A stretch of DNA of 64,000 nucleotides from a virus. Within the stretch, counting starts at the first letter, position 1. Every line of letters starts with the position of its first letter. The notes beneath the pieces are model-generated. The model did no database searches and was not told the DNA's origin. It saw nothing but the letters and a program-made list of their open reading frames with translations. The translations under genes were made by a program, and so were the position numbers. Location: IMG/VR virus record IMGVR_UViG_3300046458_000091, positions 1 to 64,000 of that record, one strand, 5' to 3'. Below, piece after piece: positions 1 through 7,974 of this stretch.

Positions 1-42
1 AAAGCGCAGAAAATTAGCTAGTGGCGCTGCTTTTTTGACAAC

Positions 43-339
43 TTACGGTAGTTCTTGGTCCCGCTCTGCGAACAGATTTATCACACGGGCCTTTAATTTA
101 TCGGCCATACAGGGATTCAGCGCGTTTTCGCGCTCCAGCCAGCGGCGCCGCGAGTGGATATCGCCCAGGGTCATCATGAACCGCGCGTAATACTCGACCT
201 TCAGGCCTAGACCCACATCGCAGTACCGCTTGCAGGGCGCCCAGCACTGGCGACAATTAATCAGATGGCTAACGTATACGCCGTGGGCGCTGGCCACCTC
301 TTCGGGGAGTGTGCCGGTCAAAACTCTTCGCGCCTCCAC
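43..339 (-). CDS. Small cysteine-rich protein, unknown
   Basis: 98 residues. I do not recognise the family. The centre has a Cys cluster (CRQCWAPCKRYC, about residues 29-40) that could bind zinc. The frame opens with GTG inside the end of the DUF1064 gene, giving a 22-nt overlap that suggests translational coupling. A TTG a few codons in is an alternative start, because no good ribosome-binding site precedes the GTG. It is the last gene of its chain in the window. Confidence 0.55.
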   Translation of the reverse strand: MEARRVLTGTLPEEVASAHGVYVSHLINCRQCWAPCKRYCDVGLGLKVEYYARFMMTLGDIHSRRRWLERENALNPCMADKLKARVINLFAERDQELP

Positions 340-833
340 TCATAGCCGTCACCAGCCTTTGGCCCCTTCTGCACCGCAATGAACTTGAAGATCGGGTACA
401 GCTCGGCCGCTACCTTGATCTTGACGCGGGCGTCATCCTCCCACCGGCCTTTCACCTCATGCGCCTCAAGCTCACAGCTGGCGGACATTACGAAGAAATC
501 TACGGTGTAGAAGGTCTTGTCAGCCAACCTCAGCTTGATGCCTTCGAACTTGAACCACAGCACGTCCCCGGCACGCTTGAGCTGCTCCAGGTGCGCCGCA
601 TAGGCCTCTTCGGTCTTGTTCATCACACCGGCAGGCAGGCGCCCCAGGGCCTGCATTTTCTGCTTTGCCGTGGGAGCGGGCTTTGCCGGTGTAGGCGCCA
701 CAACGGGCGGCAGGGCAAAGGCTGCTTGCGTGCCCGCCCCTTTCTTTGGCGCAGCGGCACCCGCCAGCGCCCTGCTGGTCATAGCCGGGGGAAGGCTGCG
801 CAACTGCTCTTCGGACATCCAACGTTTAGTCAT
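318..833 (-). CDS. DUF1064 family protein (phage nuclease-like)
   Basis: 171 residues from the ATG at 833 (the frame extends to 866 but that part lies next to a terminator). The N-terminal half is an Ala/Pro/Lys-rich linker. The C-terminal half matches the DUF1064 pattern seen in phage proteins: an opening MNKTEEAYAAHLEQLKRAG, then KLRLADKTFYTVDF and HEVKGRWEDDARVKIKV. The acidic DF and E-V-K residues resemble the core of small endonuclease folds, so a DNA-processing role is a reasonable inference. It follows a terminator and so probably has its own promoter. Confidence 0.7.
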   Translation of the reverse strand: MTKRWMSEEQLRSLPPAMTSRALAGAAAPKKGAGTQAAFALPPVVAPTPAKPAPTAKQKMQALGRLPAGVMNKTEEAYAAHLEQLKRAGDVLWFKFEGIKLRLADKTFYTVDFFVMSASCELEAHEVKGRWEDDARVKIKVAAELYPIFKFIAVQKGPKAGDGYEWRREEF

Positions 834-850
834 GCCCGTATTTTCCCCAC

Positions 851-877
851 AAAAAAGGCGCCTCACTGGGCGCCCTT
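851..877 (-). terminator. Rho-independent terminator
   Basis: Inverted repeat GGCGCC/GGCGCC (857-862 and 869-874) followed, on the minus strand, by six T. It closes the unit ending with the gene at 897-1388. Confidence 0.75.
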
Positions 878-896
878 TGCATGCGTTGCGGGGGTT

Positions 897-1388
897 CTAT
901 TCGGCCGGTGGCTTCTGATCCACGGGCGCCCACGTCAATTTCTCTTCAGTGAGCAGTGCCGCAGCCTGTCGCGCGCCGCGCTCAGTGCGGTAAATGCGGG
1001 GCAGCCCGTCAAAACGCTTGAACCCGCTCCGATCAGATTCGCAGTCCAGCATGAATATTGAAAACCTCGGATCGGTGTCCTTGTCTATCCAAAGCCCAAA
1101 GCCCTTGACCGTCTTGGCTTCCAGGATGGCCACCATGGTACTGGCCTGGACAGTGCTCACTGGGGCTGGCAGCTGGGCCATGGCACGCTGGACCGCAGAC
1201 CGGCGATAGATCGTCTGATTCGCTTTCCCGGCCTTGTCGAGGATTGAGCGGATACCGTCCCGCGCAAGCCTTAGCTCAGGTAAATCAGCACTGGCACGCT
1301 CCAGGGCTGTGTACAGATGATCATCAGCGTGGCCCAGGGCTTCCAGATCGGCCTGGCTCAGGTATACAGATACGCCTTTCTGGCTCAT
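897..1388 (-). CDS. Hypothetical protein, 163 aa
   Basis: Unrecognised. It opens MSQKGVSVYLSQADL. That KGVSV string recurs near the start of its upstream neighbour (KAKGVSVHK), hinting at a shared short module. The body is mixed alpha/beta with no clear motif. It is the last gene before the terminator at 851-877. Confidence 0.6.
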   Translation of the reverse strand: MSQKGVSVYLSQADLEALGHADDHLYTALERASADLPELRLARDGIRSILDKAGKANQTIYRRSAVQRAMAQLPAPVSTVQASTMVAILEAKTVKGFGLWIDKDTDPRFSIFMLDCESDRSGFKRFDGLPRIYRTERGARQAAALLTEEKLTWAPVDQKPPAE

Positions 1389-1406
1389 GACTGCCGGGTT
1401 CCTTTC

Positions 1407-1946
1407 TTATTCGTCTGAATCTGCGGGCTTAGGTATGTGCTTCGCGTGCTTAGGCGGAATACCCAATAGGATGCGCTGGGCTTTGACGGCATGAGGCTTC
1501 TTGTCGATCACCCTGGCGACCTGTGTGTCTGACATCAGACCTAACAGTACTTCCTGCCAAGGAAGCCATGCCGATGAACGCTTGATGCTCATATAGGGCG
1601 CTATGCCTAGATGCTCGCGAGCCCTACGAACAGTCTGCGCGGCTGCTCCTACCATCCTTGCGAACTTGGCGTCGGGGATCTTCCCCAGTAGCGCCAACTG
1701 ATCAGCATCCCAATCACCCGGCACAATCGGCGCCTGGAATGGCGGTATGCCATGAAACTCACGCTTTCTACTCACTGTCCCGACGCTACAGCCCGCGATT
1801 TTCGCAACCTCAGCATCTGGCAACTTGCCAAGCGCCGCCATTGCTTCCTTGCTCCAGTAGAGCCTGCTCTGTCCCGGGGGAGTAAGGTTTATCAATCGCT
1901 CACGTTTGTGCACAGAGACGCCTTTGGCTTTGTTGATCGTGGTCAT
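1407..1946 (-). CDS. Triple helix-turn-helix repeat protein
   Basis: 179 residues built from three tandem copies of a ~45-residue unit, each with a W..e/D...LLG/LG.hPDA/sDtqVA+hh pattern followed by a second helix and a REFHGIP / REHLGIA / QRILLGIP ending. Each unit looks like a helix-turn-helix (DAEVAKIAGCSVGTVSRKR; DAKFARMVGAAAQTVRRAR), so the protein probably reads an extended DNA site. Its target is not evident. It lies between a small 70-aa gene and the 163-aa gene in the same direction. Confidence 0.6.
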   Translation of the reverse strand: MTTINKAKGVSVHKRERLINLTPPGQSRLYWSKEAMAALGKLPDAEVAKIAGCSVGTVSRKREFHGIPPFQAPIVPGDWDADQLALLGKIPDAKFARMVGAAAQTVRRAREHLGIAPYMSIKRSSAWLPWQEVLLGLMSDTQVARVIDKKPHAVKAQRILLGIPPKHAKHIPKPADSDE

Positions 1947-1948
1947 AG

Positions 1949-2161
1949 TTACCGGCCGCCGCCGCTTATGCGCCCGATGAAATTGCTAGAGCTGAACGCT
2001 TCGTCGGGGCGGCGCTCCACATCCTCAGGCCAGTCATACAGCGCCAGGCAACCATCTTCAGCGAAAAGCGTAACGTCTGGGTGATCCACTTCTAACTCAT
2101 CCAGCAAGGCCGCCATGTCCTTGCACAGCTTGTTGAAGCGTTTCGATTGCGCGGGCGTCAT
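1949..2161 (-). CDS. Hypothetical protein, 70 aa
   Basis: Starts at the ATG at 2161, which shares ATGA with the stop of the upstream regulator gene; GGAAA lies upstream at good spacing. Contains an acidic stretch (DELEVDHPDVTLFAEDG) and ends in glycines and arginine. No family recognised. Confidence 0.55.
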   Translation of the reverse strand: MTPAQSKRFNKLCKDMAALLDELEVDHPDVTLFAEDGCLALYDWPEDVERRPDEAFSSSNFIGRISGGGR

Positions 2162-2421
2162 TGCGGGGTTTCCTTGTCGTCTTGGGCGGCCTGGGCACGT
2201 TGCGCCATCTTTTGCAGCATGTAGCCAATGGCCTTTTCCAGCGCCACCAGCGCCCAGTCCGGGCACGGGTTGGAACTGGGACGGGCCGGGTCATTGATCC
2301 AGGAGCGCACTGTGCGCTCCGAACACGGGCGCTCGGTCCAGGCGCTGATCAGCACCGCGCTCTCACGCTGCTTGATGTTGTGGACTTTCAGCAGGTGCCG
2401 AAAGCGCTCGCGATTGTCCAT
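2158..2421 (-). CDS. Cro-like DNA-binding protein
   Basis: 87 residues from the ATG at 2421; an upstream TTG at 2439 is less likely because it falls next to the operator. The N-terminal half has a helix-turn-helix look (HNIKQRESAVLISAW..RPCSERTVRSWI). Two 18-bp palindromic operators lie directly upstream (2443-2486), so autoregulation or control by the LexA-type neighbour is probable. Which of the two binds is not known. Confidence 0.6.
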   Translation of the reverse strand: MDNRERFRHLLKVHNIKQRESAVLISAWTERPCSERTVRSWINDPARPSSNPCPDWALVALEKAIGYMLQKMAQRAQAAQDDKETPQ

Positions 2422-2442
2422 CTTGATGGGTCCGTTCAAGTA

Positions 2443-2486
2443 ATAGGCATAAGTGCCTATGCAAGAGAATAGGCAGTTATGCCTAT
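2443..2486. promoter_or_regulatory. Pair of 18-bp palindromic operators
   Basis: ATAGGCATAAGTGCCTAT (2443-2460) and ATAGGCAGTTATGCCTAT (2469-2486) share ATAGGCA half-sites and centres 26 bp apart. They lie between the LexA-like gene and the Cro-like gene, in the place expected for a repressor controlling the latter. Confidence 0.75.
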
Positions 2487-2497
2487 TACCTCAAGCG

Positions 2498-2893
2498 CTA
2501 TCGGGCGATATCGCTCTCTACCTGATTAAGCTGCCCGCTCAGGACCTCCAGCCAGTCTATCGCCGCGTCGTAGTGGCGTTGCAGGTCGCCAGGTGGCTGC
2601 GCAGCCCTCCACGCCCGCAGCGTGTCTGTGACCTGATCCAGATAGCGCGGATCAGGCGTGACCAGCGCAGGACCCGCCTCGACCGGCAAGATACTGCGCA
2701 TTGCTCCAGGGCGATGCGTTATCAGCCCCTTGCGCAGCAATGCCTTGAGCCGGTCGGCTACGGCGTTCGGTCGCACGCCTGCCATGCTGGCCAGCTCGGC
2801 TACTGAGGGGCTGTAACCGTTCTGGCTGACGAACTGCCGGATATGGGCCAGGGTGATGCTCTGGGTGGGCGTTGCGCCCCTGCTGCCACTCAT
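2498..2893 (-). CDS. LexA-type winged helix protein without peptidase
   Basis: 131 residues from the ATG at 2893, which overlaps the previous stop (ATGA) and has AGGGTG upstream. Residues ~8-65 match the LexA N-terminal DNA-binding domain (HIRQFVSQNGYSPSVAELA, then VADRLKALLRKGLI and PGAMRS). The rest is helical and has none of the Ser-Lys self-cleavage domain of LexA. It is probably a regulator that does not self-cleave, and may act at the paired operators just downstream at 2443-2486. Confidence 0.7.
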   Translation of the reverse strand: MSGSRGATPTQSITLAHIRQFVSQNGYSPSVAELASMAGVRPNAVADRLKALLRKGLITHRPGAMRSILPVEAGPALVTPDPRYLDQVTDTLRAWRAAQPPGDLQRHYDAAIDWLEVLSGQLNQVESDIAR

Positions 2894-3381
2894 ACGCGGC
2901 ACCCTGATGCATTCTTGACCTTAACCAGCTCCAGGGCATGCCGGATCATGTCGGCGCCGGTAGGCCTGCCGAAACGCTTGCGTACGGTCAATTTGGGCCT
3001 TTCACCCTGCGGCGCGGCCTCCCCATCACCACAGGAGTAGTTGGCGAACATCCAGTATGAATCTGCTTTCATCCAGTCCATTGTCTCTGGCGCCGTCCAA
3101 TACATCATGTCCCTGTACGCCTGATAGACGGTGAAATGGTCCTCACCCTCCCCAAAGTAGTCCAGGCCACCGCCGATGCTTGGGACGTGGTTTACACGCA
3201 CCTTAGCTTCGTAGTATCGCCGGACCTCGCCAGCGGTTGGTGGCGGCTTGTCGTCACCCCGCCACAAGCTGACGTACCGTTCGAATTCGTTGTCGATCCA
3301 GATACGGCCGATAACACGCGGCTGACCGACCAGGATGGCGGCCAGGCGCTTGCTCAGCTTCTTTTCAATCCGTGGCTTCAC
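2890..3381 (-). CDS. Hypothetical protein, 163 aa
   Basis: GTG start overlapping the preceding stop (GTGA). Contains many aromatic residues (YWTAPETMDWMKADSYWMF) and a basic C-terminus (RPKLTVRKRFGRPTGADM). Not recognised. It sits in a coupled chain between an Arc-like protein and a LexA-type protein. Confidence 0.6.
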   Translation of the reverse strand: MKPRIEKKLSKRLAAILVGQPRVIGRIWIDNEFERYVSLWRGDDKPPPTAGEVRRYYEAKVRVNHVPSIGGGLDYFGEGEDHFTVYQAYRDMMYWTAPETMDWMKADSYWMFANYSCGDGEAAPQGERPKLTVRKRFGRPTGADMIRHALELVKVKNASGCRV

Positions 3382-3770
3382 TCCGGCGCAACCTGCCCGA
3401 GTGCCGCCAGCTGCGCAACCAACTGAGCCTTGAGGGCCGCCACGGCATCCAGCTGGAGCGCCAATTCGTCGTTATCGTCCAGGTACTTGCGCAGCGCCTG
3501 GATGATCACGCCGTTCATGCTGCGGTCATCCTCGCCGCCACGGCGCGCCACCTCAGCACGCATGCCATCAGGAAGCCGGACAACGAACTTATCCGCGTCC
3601 CGGGAACCCCTCATGTACATAGGCTGGCGCCCCTCTTTGACCGGCATGGCCACCACAGGCGGCGCGGACGTCTCGAAAGTTACCGGCTCCACCTCTTGGC
3701 TGAGGGGTGGCAGGCTGATCATGCGGCGCTCTGCGGCGCGGGTAAGGGCTTCGGCGGCTACTTGGTTCAT
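3378..3770 (-). CDS. Arc-like ribbon-helix-helix protein
   Basis: 130 residues from the ATG at 3770 (longer readings run into the upstream gene in another frame). Residues ~55-95 match an Arc/Mnt-type fold: DADKFVVRLPDGMRAEVA (beta strand and helix 1), then DDRSMNGVIIQALRKYL (helix 2 with the typical SMN). A C-terminal helix rich in Leu and Gln probably mediates oligomerisation. Likely a transcription repressor of the element. Confidence 0.75.
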   Translation of the reverse strand: MNQVAAEALTRAAERRMISLPPLSQEVEPVTFETSAPPVVAMPVKEGRQPMYMRGSRDADKFVVRLPDGMRAEVARRGGEDDRSMNGVIIQALRKYLDDNDELALQLDAVAALKAQLVAQLAALGQVAPE

Positions 3771-4051
3771 GGCTTTACTACCTTGAGGCTTGGTTTCTGT
3801 GGATTGGTAGGGGATACGGGCAGGTCTTTGGCTATGTCGGTGCAAGCGTGGGCCACGGTCAACAGCACCGCATTCGTCAGGGATGGCCCTACATCGCCAA
3901 TCATTGCGCCAGCTGCTGAAGTGATGAATCCCGCCCACAGCTGGCCCTTGGCGTCGTTGTCGAATATGAAATTGTCTGCGGCGACCTGCTGGAACGTCTG
4001 GGCGAGCAGCGCCCACATGTCTTGTCCAAGTTGAACGTTGGGGTTGTTCAT
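3767..4051 (-). CDS. Hypothetical protein, 94 aa
   Basis: Begins at the ATG at 4051 and ends in an ATGA overlap with the Arc-like gene. It has a short glycine/alanine stretch (ITSAAGAMIGDVG) that may pack a helix pair. No family recognised. Confidence 0.5.
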   Translation of the reverse strand: MNNPNVQLGQDMWALLAQTFQQVAADNFIFDNDAKGQLWAGFITSAAGAMIGDVGPSLTNAVLLTVAHACTDIAKDLPVSPTNPQKPSLKVVKP

Positions 4052-4103
4052 GCCTTGAAATATCCTTCTCGGGGATCTGCGGCCTTCGGAGCACTCATGC
4101 TGT

Positions 4104-5021
4104 TCATTCGCATAGTCCGTAGATCGATGTGCACATGGGGGAATCTTGCTGCCGCAGAAAGTCGAACTGGTGGCCACCACGGGCGGTCTGGCTCCACTCC
4201 ACCAGTTCGTCGATACCGTGGCCACGCTCATCGCTGGTGAAGAACGTCCCGCTGGCCCGCTTGCTGGCCTTGCTGACGATGGCTTCCCATTGGCGGATCT
4301 TGTCTATCTGGTCTGGGAAGCGCTGGGCAATTTCCAGCAGCTCATCTTTTCGGCAGTTTATGCACGGCATACACCCCACCCGGCCCATGCCCTGGGCATA
4401 AAGCGGGTTGGGCCTGATCCCGTGCTTGCGGTGCATCGCGAATACCTGCTCCACATCCCATTGGAGGATCGGGCGGTAGTTCCAAAGCTCTGCGCCGCTG
4501 GGGTTAGTGCTTTTGTGCTCGCGCATGGTCAATAGCGCGCGACGTGACGATTCATCGGCCCGCACGCCCTGCCAGCTCACAACATCCGCGCCGGTATCAA
4601 GCAATGGGTCTTGGACTTGCGCGGTGATGGGGAGACGCTTCAGTTCTTCAGAGCAGAATGCAGCCTGTGAACTGGGGAATCGGCCTTTCCATACGCACAA
4701 ATCCAAAAATGGGTTGCCGGTCGGCTGTAGCACCTCAAGAGCGTCAGCAATGATCGACTCAGAGACGCCTGCTGCACGCCACTTCTGATTGACGAATGCG
4801 CGCTTGCCTGCAATCCGGCCGGTGAAGTCGGCCTTTACCCGGCGTATCGAAACGCCAAGGGCCTGCTCCAGGTAGTCCAGGTATTCATAGGTCTGCGGGT
4901 GCTCGTTGCCGGTGTCGGCGAAAACGGCCTGCATATTCTCTGCATGCAGCTCAAGCGCCAGCAACAGAAGCGCCGTCGAGTCCTTCCCGCCGCTGACGCT
5001 GATAATGTTGTGCTCAATCAC
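4104..5021 (-). CDS. PAPS reductase-like PP-loop protein
   Basis: About 305 residues, from a GTG at 5021 that overlaps the previous stop (GTGA); a TTG at 5036 is the alternative. The N-terminal SVSGGKDSTALLLLALE is the PP-loop of the ATP pyrophosphatase/PAPS reductase family, and ADTGNEHPQTYEY follows as expected. Further on are WQGVRADES and a cysteine group (GCMPCINCRKDE) that could hold zinc or an iron-sulfur cluster. Phage relatives are often annotated as PAPS reductase, but the real substrate is unknown. Roles in DNA modification or tRNA thiolation are conceivable. Confidence 0.75.
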   Translation of the reverse strand: MIEHNIISVSGGKDSTALLLLALELHAENMQAVFADTGNEHPQTYEYLDYLEQALGVSIRRVKADFTGRIAGKRAFVNQKWRAAGVSESIIADALEVLQPTGNPFLDLCVWKGRFPSSQAAFCSEELKRLPITAQVQDPLLDTGADVVSWQGVRADESSRRALLTMREHKSTNPSGAELWNYRPILQWDVEQVFAMHRKHGIRPNPLYAQGMGRVGCMPCINCRKDELLEIAQRFPDQIDKIRQWEAIVSKASKRASGTFFTSDERGHGIDELVEWSQTARGGHQFDFLRQQDSPMCTSIYGLCE

Positions 5022-5440
5022 TTCTGGCGCCCCCAACGGTCGGCCAGGCGATTGCCGTGGTGTTTCCCCTTGCCAAGGCGTTGCCGGGCGTCATCCTCCA
5101 CAAGCTCAAGGACAGGCAGGGGCTCAGCCATCTGCTTGTAATTGGTGCGCCCGGTGATCTGAAGGAAGCCGCGCGCAGCCATGAATTCCCCCAGTCGGCG
5201 GCGAATCTCAAAGCCACGTTGTTCAGCATCGATCATGGCCATGAACTGTAATAAGCCTTCGCTATCGAAACTCTCCACCGTGAATGTGGCAGTTATCTCG
5301 CCGATACAACCGGCGCAATCGACTGTTTCAACATCGGCAAGCAGGCAGCCGGTGGAGGCTGCTGGCCATGGGAACTGATCGATCTGCATTGTCACGTCGC
5401 CGATGGTCAAGGTGGCGTTGGTGGCAGTTAATCTGGTCAC
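5018..5440 (-). CDS. Hypothetical protein, 140 aa
   Basis: GTG start with GTGA overlap; the stop overlaps the start of the PP-loop gene, so the two are probably translated together. The C-terminus is basic (RQRLGKGKHHGNRLADRWGRQK). Family not recognised. Confidence 0.55.
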   Translation of the reverse strand: MTRLTATNATLTIGDVTMQIDQFPWPAASTGCLLADVETVDCAGCIGEITATFTVESFDSEGLLQFMAMIDAEQRGFEIRRRLGEFMAARGFLQITGRTNYKQMAEPLPVLELVEDDARQRLGKGKHHGNRLADRWGRQK

Positions 5441-6135
5441 TGCGCCACCGCCTGGGCCTGGGCCTTCTGTTCCATGATCATGCGGGCGGCGTGCCGAACG
5501 CGGTAAAGACGGCGCCAGACACTATCGGTAGGCTTGCGCAGGCTCCATTCCCAGGTATCGCCGATGTCCAGCAGTTCCTCATGATCAGTTAGCCATTCAT
5601 GGGCTCTGCTGGGGTCGCTTTCGTCTTCGAACTCCCAAGCCTCATGCAGCGCCACCGCCAGGGCGGACAGCTCCGGGTCCTCAGACTGGGCGATCTGGTC
5701 CAGCAGCCAGCTGTTCAGGTCGGCGCCACGCCCACGGATCTGCGGATAGTTGCCCCGCATCCACTCCGGTGCAGATGCGTGCTTGCTGGCCACCAGTTCG
5801 CAAATGGCCTCTTCGACGTGTCCGATGAAGTTGGGCCGGTTGAAATCGGTCTGCTTGCTGGTCGCCTCAAGCTTTGAGTAGATGTAGTCCGGGTCATTAC
5901 CAGCCAAAAACTTGATGCCGTAACTTGCGCCAACGCCGAACGCCAGAGAGCCGATATCGCCGAACACAGCAATACCGAACCGCGTAACGCAGATATCAAA
6001 CGCCAAGTGAATGCTTCCGGGCTCTTGACAGCGCCACACCTCAACGCCGTTGGTATTGACCAATTCGGTATAGGCGTGATTCTTCAGACATTCGGCGGTG
6101 TCGGTGACCAGCTTGCTCTGTTCTTCTCGGTTCAC
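5437..6135 (-). CDS. Hypothetical protein, 232 aa
   Basis: GTG start overlapping the upstream stop. The middle has a glycine-rich hydrophobic stretch (IAVFGDIGSLAFGVGASYGI). The C-terminal half is helical and acidic, with several Trp. Unrecognised; part of the coupled chain 6869-4104. Confidence 0.6.
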   Translation of the reverse strand: MNREEQSKLVTDTAECLKNHAYTELVNTNGVEVWRCQEPGSIHLAFDICVTRFGIAVFGDIGSLAFGVGASYGIKFLAGNDPDYIYSKLEATSKQTDFNRPNFIGHVEEAICELVASKHASAPEWMRGNYPQIRGRGADLNSWLLDQIAQSEDPELSALAVALHEAWEFEDESDPSRAHEWLTDHEELLDIGDTWEWSLRKPTDSVWRRLYRVRHAARMIMEQKAQAQAVAQ

Positions 6136-6869
6136 TTCGGGGCTTCCTGTTCCGCCTTGGGGCGCTTCTCTTTGATACCAGCACCATCCACAGGGGCCGC
6201 CGTTGTACCGGCGAACTCATGCATGCCACCGCTCATGTACTCGTTGCCCGTTTCGAAGGGCTCCACCAGGTGCCACGTCCAGCGGCCTTTTAGGTCACAG
6301 GTCAGCCAGACCGCCCAGGCCGGGGCGTTCTGCCATACCGGGCGGGGCTTGACCTTGGATCTTGGCTTTGGCGGGATGTCTGAAGTCTTGCGCGGCGGCT
6401 TACGCGGCAACAGCTTCTGTACCACCGGCAGCCCCTTTGACAGGGCGTCGGCGCGCTCGCGCTCACGTAGGCCTTCCTCAAACTTGCGGGACACCCTGGC
6501 GCTGCCAAGGTTGTCCTCTGGGTAAATGCCTCGCTGGCAGTGCGGGCATGACGGCACGTCTCTGCGGCTGCGCCATACCTGTTCAACACGCTTGGCGGCC
6601 ACAAGGTGCAGAACCGTGTCGCGTTCTTCATTCACCGCCGCCAGCTTCCGGTTAAACGCCTTAGCGTGGTTTTCCCAGAAGTCTCTGAGCATGTTCAAGG
6701 CCCAGTAAGCGGACACCTGAACCTTGCAGTCACAGCAAATTACCGTCTCGCCTACCGTGTCGATTTCAAGGTTGCGGTGCTGGCAGCCTTCACGGGTTCT
6801 CTTGTAATCATTCTTGATGCGCGCAAGCCGCAGCTCACCTATCTCTACGACGTTATCTGTGTCCGTCAT
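6132..6869 (-). CDS. Zinc-ribbon-containing hypothetical protein
   Basis: 245 residues. Two cysteine pairs, CQH...CCDCK near residues 29-48 and CPHCQRG near 108, suggest one or two zinc sites. A long helical segment lies between them. The C-terminal third is Lys/Pro-rich. First gene of its chain, downstream of a terminator and an 8-bp repeat array, so a promoter in 6870-6965 is likely. Confidence 0.6.
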   Translation of the reverse strand: MTDTDNVVEIGELRLARIKNDYKRTREGCQHRNLEIDTVGETVICCDCKVQVSAYWALNMLRDFWENHAKAFNRKLAAVNEERDTVLHLVAAKRVEQVWRSRRDVPSCPHCQRGIYPEDNLGSARVSRKFEEGLRERERADALSKGLPVVQKLLPRKPPRKTSDIPPKPRSKVKPRPVWQNAPAWAVWLTCDLKGRWTWHLVEPFETGNEYMSGGMHEFAGTTAAPVDGAGIKEKRPKAEQEAPK

Positions 6870-6965
6870 TCACACGTACCTGGATGCGTTTCTAGCTGGG
6901 GCCGACTCTACCACCCCCACACTTGCTGCAACATCGTTTTAATATATATGCGCCGATCATAAGGC

Positions 6966-6990
6966 AAAAAAAACCCGCCGTATAGGCGGG
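6966..6990 (-). terminator. Rho-independent terminator
   Basis: CCCGCC (6974-6979) pairs with GGCGGG (6985-6990); on the minus strand the hairpin is followed by a run of T. It closes the unit ending at 7024. Confidence 0.8.
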
Positions 6991-6994
6991 ATTA

Positions 6995-7038
6995 GAGTTT
7001 TAACTCTTTAACTCCAAAACTCTTTAACTCTTTAGAGT
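6995..7038. repeat. 8-bp periodic array A
   Basis: ACTC/GAGT cores start at 6995, 7003, 7011, 7019, 7027 and 7035, exactly 8 bp apart, with A/T-rich spacers (TTTA, CAAA, TTTA). First and last units are inverted. The array overlaps the end of the gene at 7024-7374 and lies upstream of the next unit. It belongs to the same repeat family as the array before parA. Confidence 0.85.
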
Positions 7039-7374
7039 CATCCCCTTGATGGGCTCCGCGTCCCGTGTACGCGGGCGCCCCACCATGCAGGGGACACTCT
7101 CGCAGTCCACCTGATCGCACGGGGCGTCACTGCCGCAGCAGCTGGGGCAGGACGGCACCGCCACCTGTTTAGGTTTGGCCACCAGCTCCTGAAACAGATT
7201 GTCGGGGTTCTTCTGGCAGTCACACTGCGCGACCGGGGCCCGGTGCAGCTGGCCACAGCCGACGCACTCATACAGCGTGATCGCCGTCCGGCCTAAAACG
7301 GCGTCAGGGAAAGCGCCGTGACTCCAGTACCAGGCCCGCCGATCTGCCTCGCTCAAGTCGTGGACTAGGGTCAT
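7024..7374 (-). CDS. Cysteine-rich hypothetical protein
   Basis: 116 residues from the ATG at 7374 (GAGG at good spacing; ATGA overlap with the upstream gene). Many paired Cys (CVGCGQLH, CDCQ, CPSCCGSDAPCDQVDC) suggest two zinc sites. The last codons are made by the 8-bp repeat array. Confidence 0.6.
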   Translation of the reverse strand: MTLVHDLSEADRRAWYWSHGAFPDAVLGRTAITLYECVGCGQLHRAPVAQCDCQKNPDNLFQELVAKPKQVAVPSCPSCCGSDAPCDQVDCESVPCMVGRPRTRDAEPIKGMTLKS

Positions 7375-7583
7375 TGCATACCTCTTAGCTTCATGATCAA
7401 CAGAAACACCGCCAGCGCCACCATGGGCAGCCCCATACAAAGGACGGCAGCCAGGTTGAAGCTATCCCGCTCTTTTTCCCTTTGCGGCATTTCCTCAAAG
7501 TACTGCGTGAGCCACGCGCGGCGCTCTTCGGGCGTGAGGTCATCCCGTGGAGTCCTCAGCGGTTCGCGCTTGAAATCAGTCAT
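7371..7583 (-). CDS. Small single-pass membrane protein
   Basis: 70 residues: a charged helical N-terminal part with many Arg and Glu, then one transmembrane segment near the C-terminus (LAAVLCMGLPMVALAVFLLI). Probably anchored with its N-terminal domain in the cytoplasm. Role unknown; coupled to both neighbours. Confidence 0.6.
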   Translation of the reverse strand: MTDFKREPLRTPRDDLTPEERRAWLTQYFEEMPQREKERDSFNLAAVLCMGLPMVALAVFLLIMKLRGMQ

Positions 7584-7974
7584 GCTCCCGCCCTAGAAGC
7601 TCGACACCATCGCCGCCTTTGGGGACGCCATAGCCATCGACCAACGCCCGCTGTAACCGGGAAACCAAACCCTCTACGTCTGCCCGCTCCCACACAGCAA
7701 ACAGTTGACCCGGCTCGCGCATTCCGTCACGGCACTCAGTGTTGAAATGCAGGTTGATAGAGACGCCTTTTTCTTGGGCAGCCTCCAGCAGCGCATATGT
7801 CTCGCAGGAACCACTTGAATCAACCTCATCGGTAAGGCTGGCATAGTAGAAGTCGCGGGAGTGCTCGGATGACTCATGCTTGACCATCAGCACATCGAAA
7901 AACTGCGGCTGGTACTTCGCAAACACAGTTCCGGGCGGCATGGCCAGGAACGTGTCAAGGTCCACGATTCTCAC
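7576..7974 (-). CDS. Hypothetical protein, 132 aa
   Basis: GTG start overlapping the upstream stop. No motif recognised; mixed alpha/beta composition with a C-terminal helix (VEGLVSRLQRALVDG). Confidence 0.55.
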   Translation of the reverse strand: MRIVDLDTFLAMPPGTVFAKYQPQFFDVLMVKHESSEHSRDFYYASLTDEVDSSGSCETYALLEAAQEKGVSINLHFNTECRDGMREPGQLFAVWERADVEGLVSRLQRALVDGYGVPKGGDGVELLGREHD

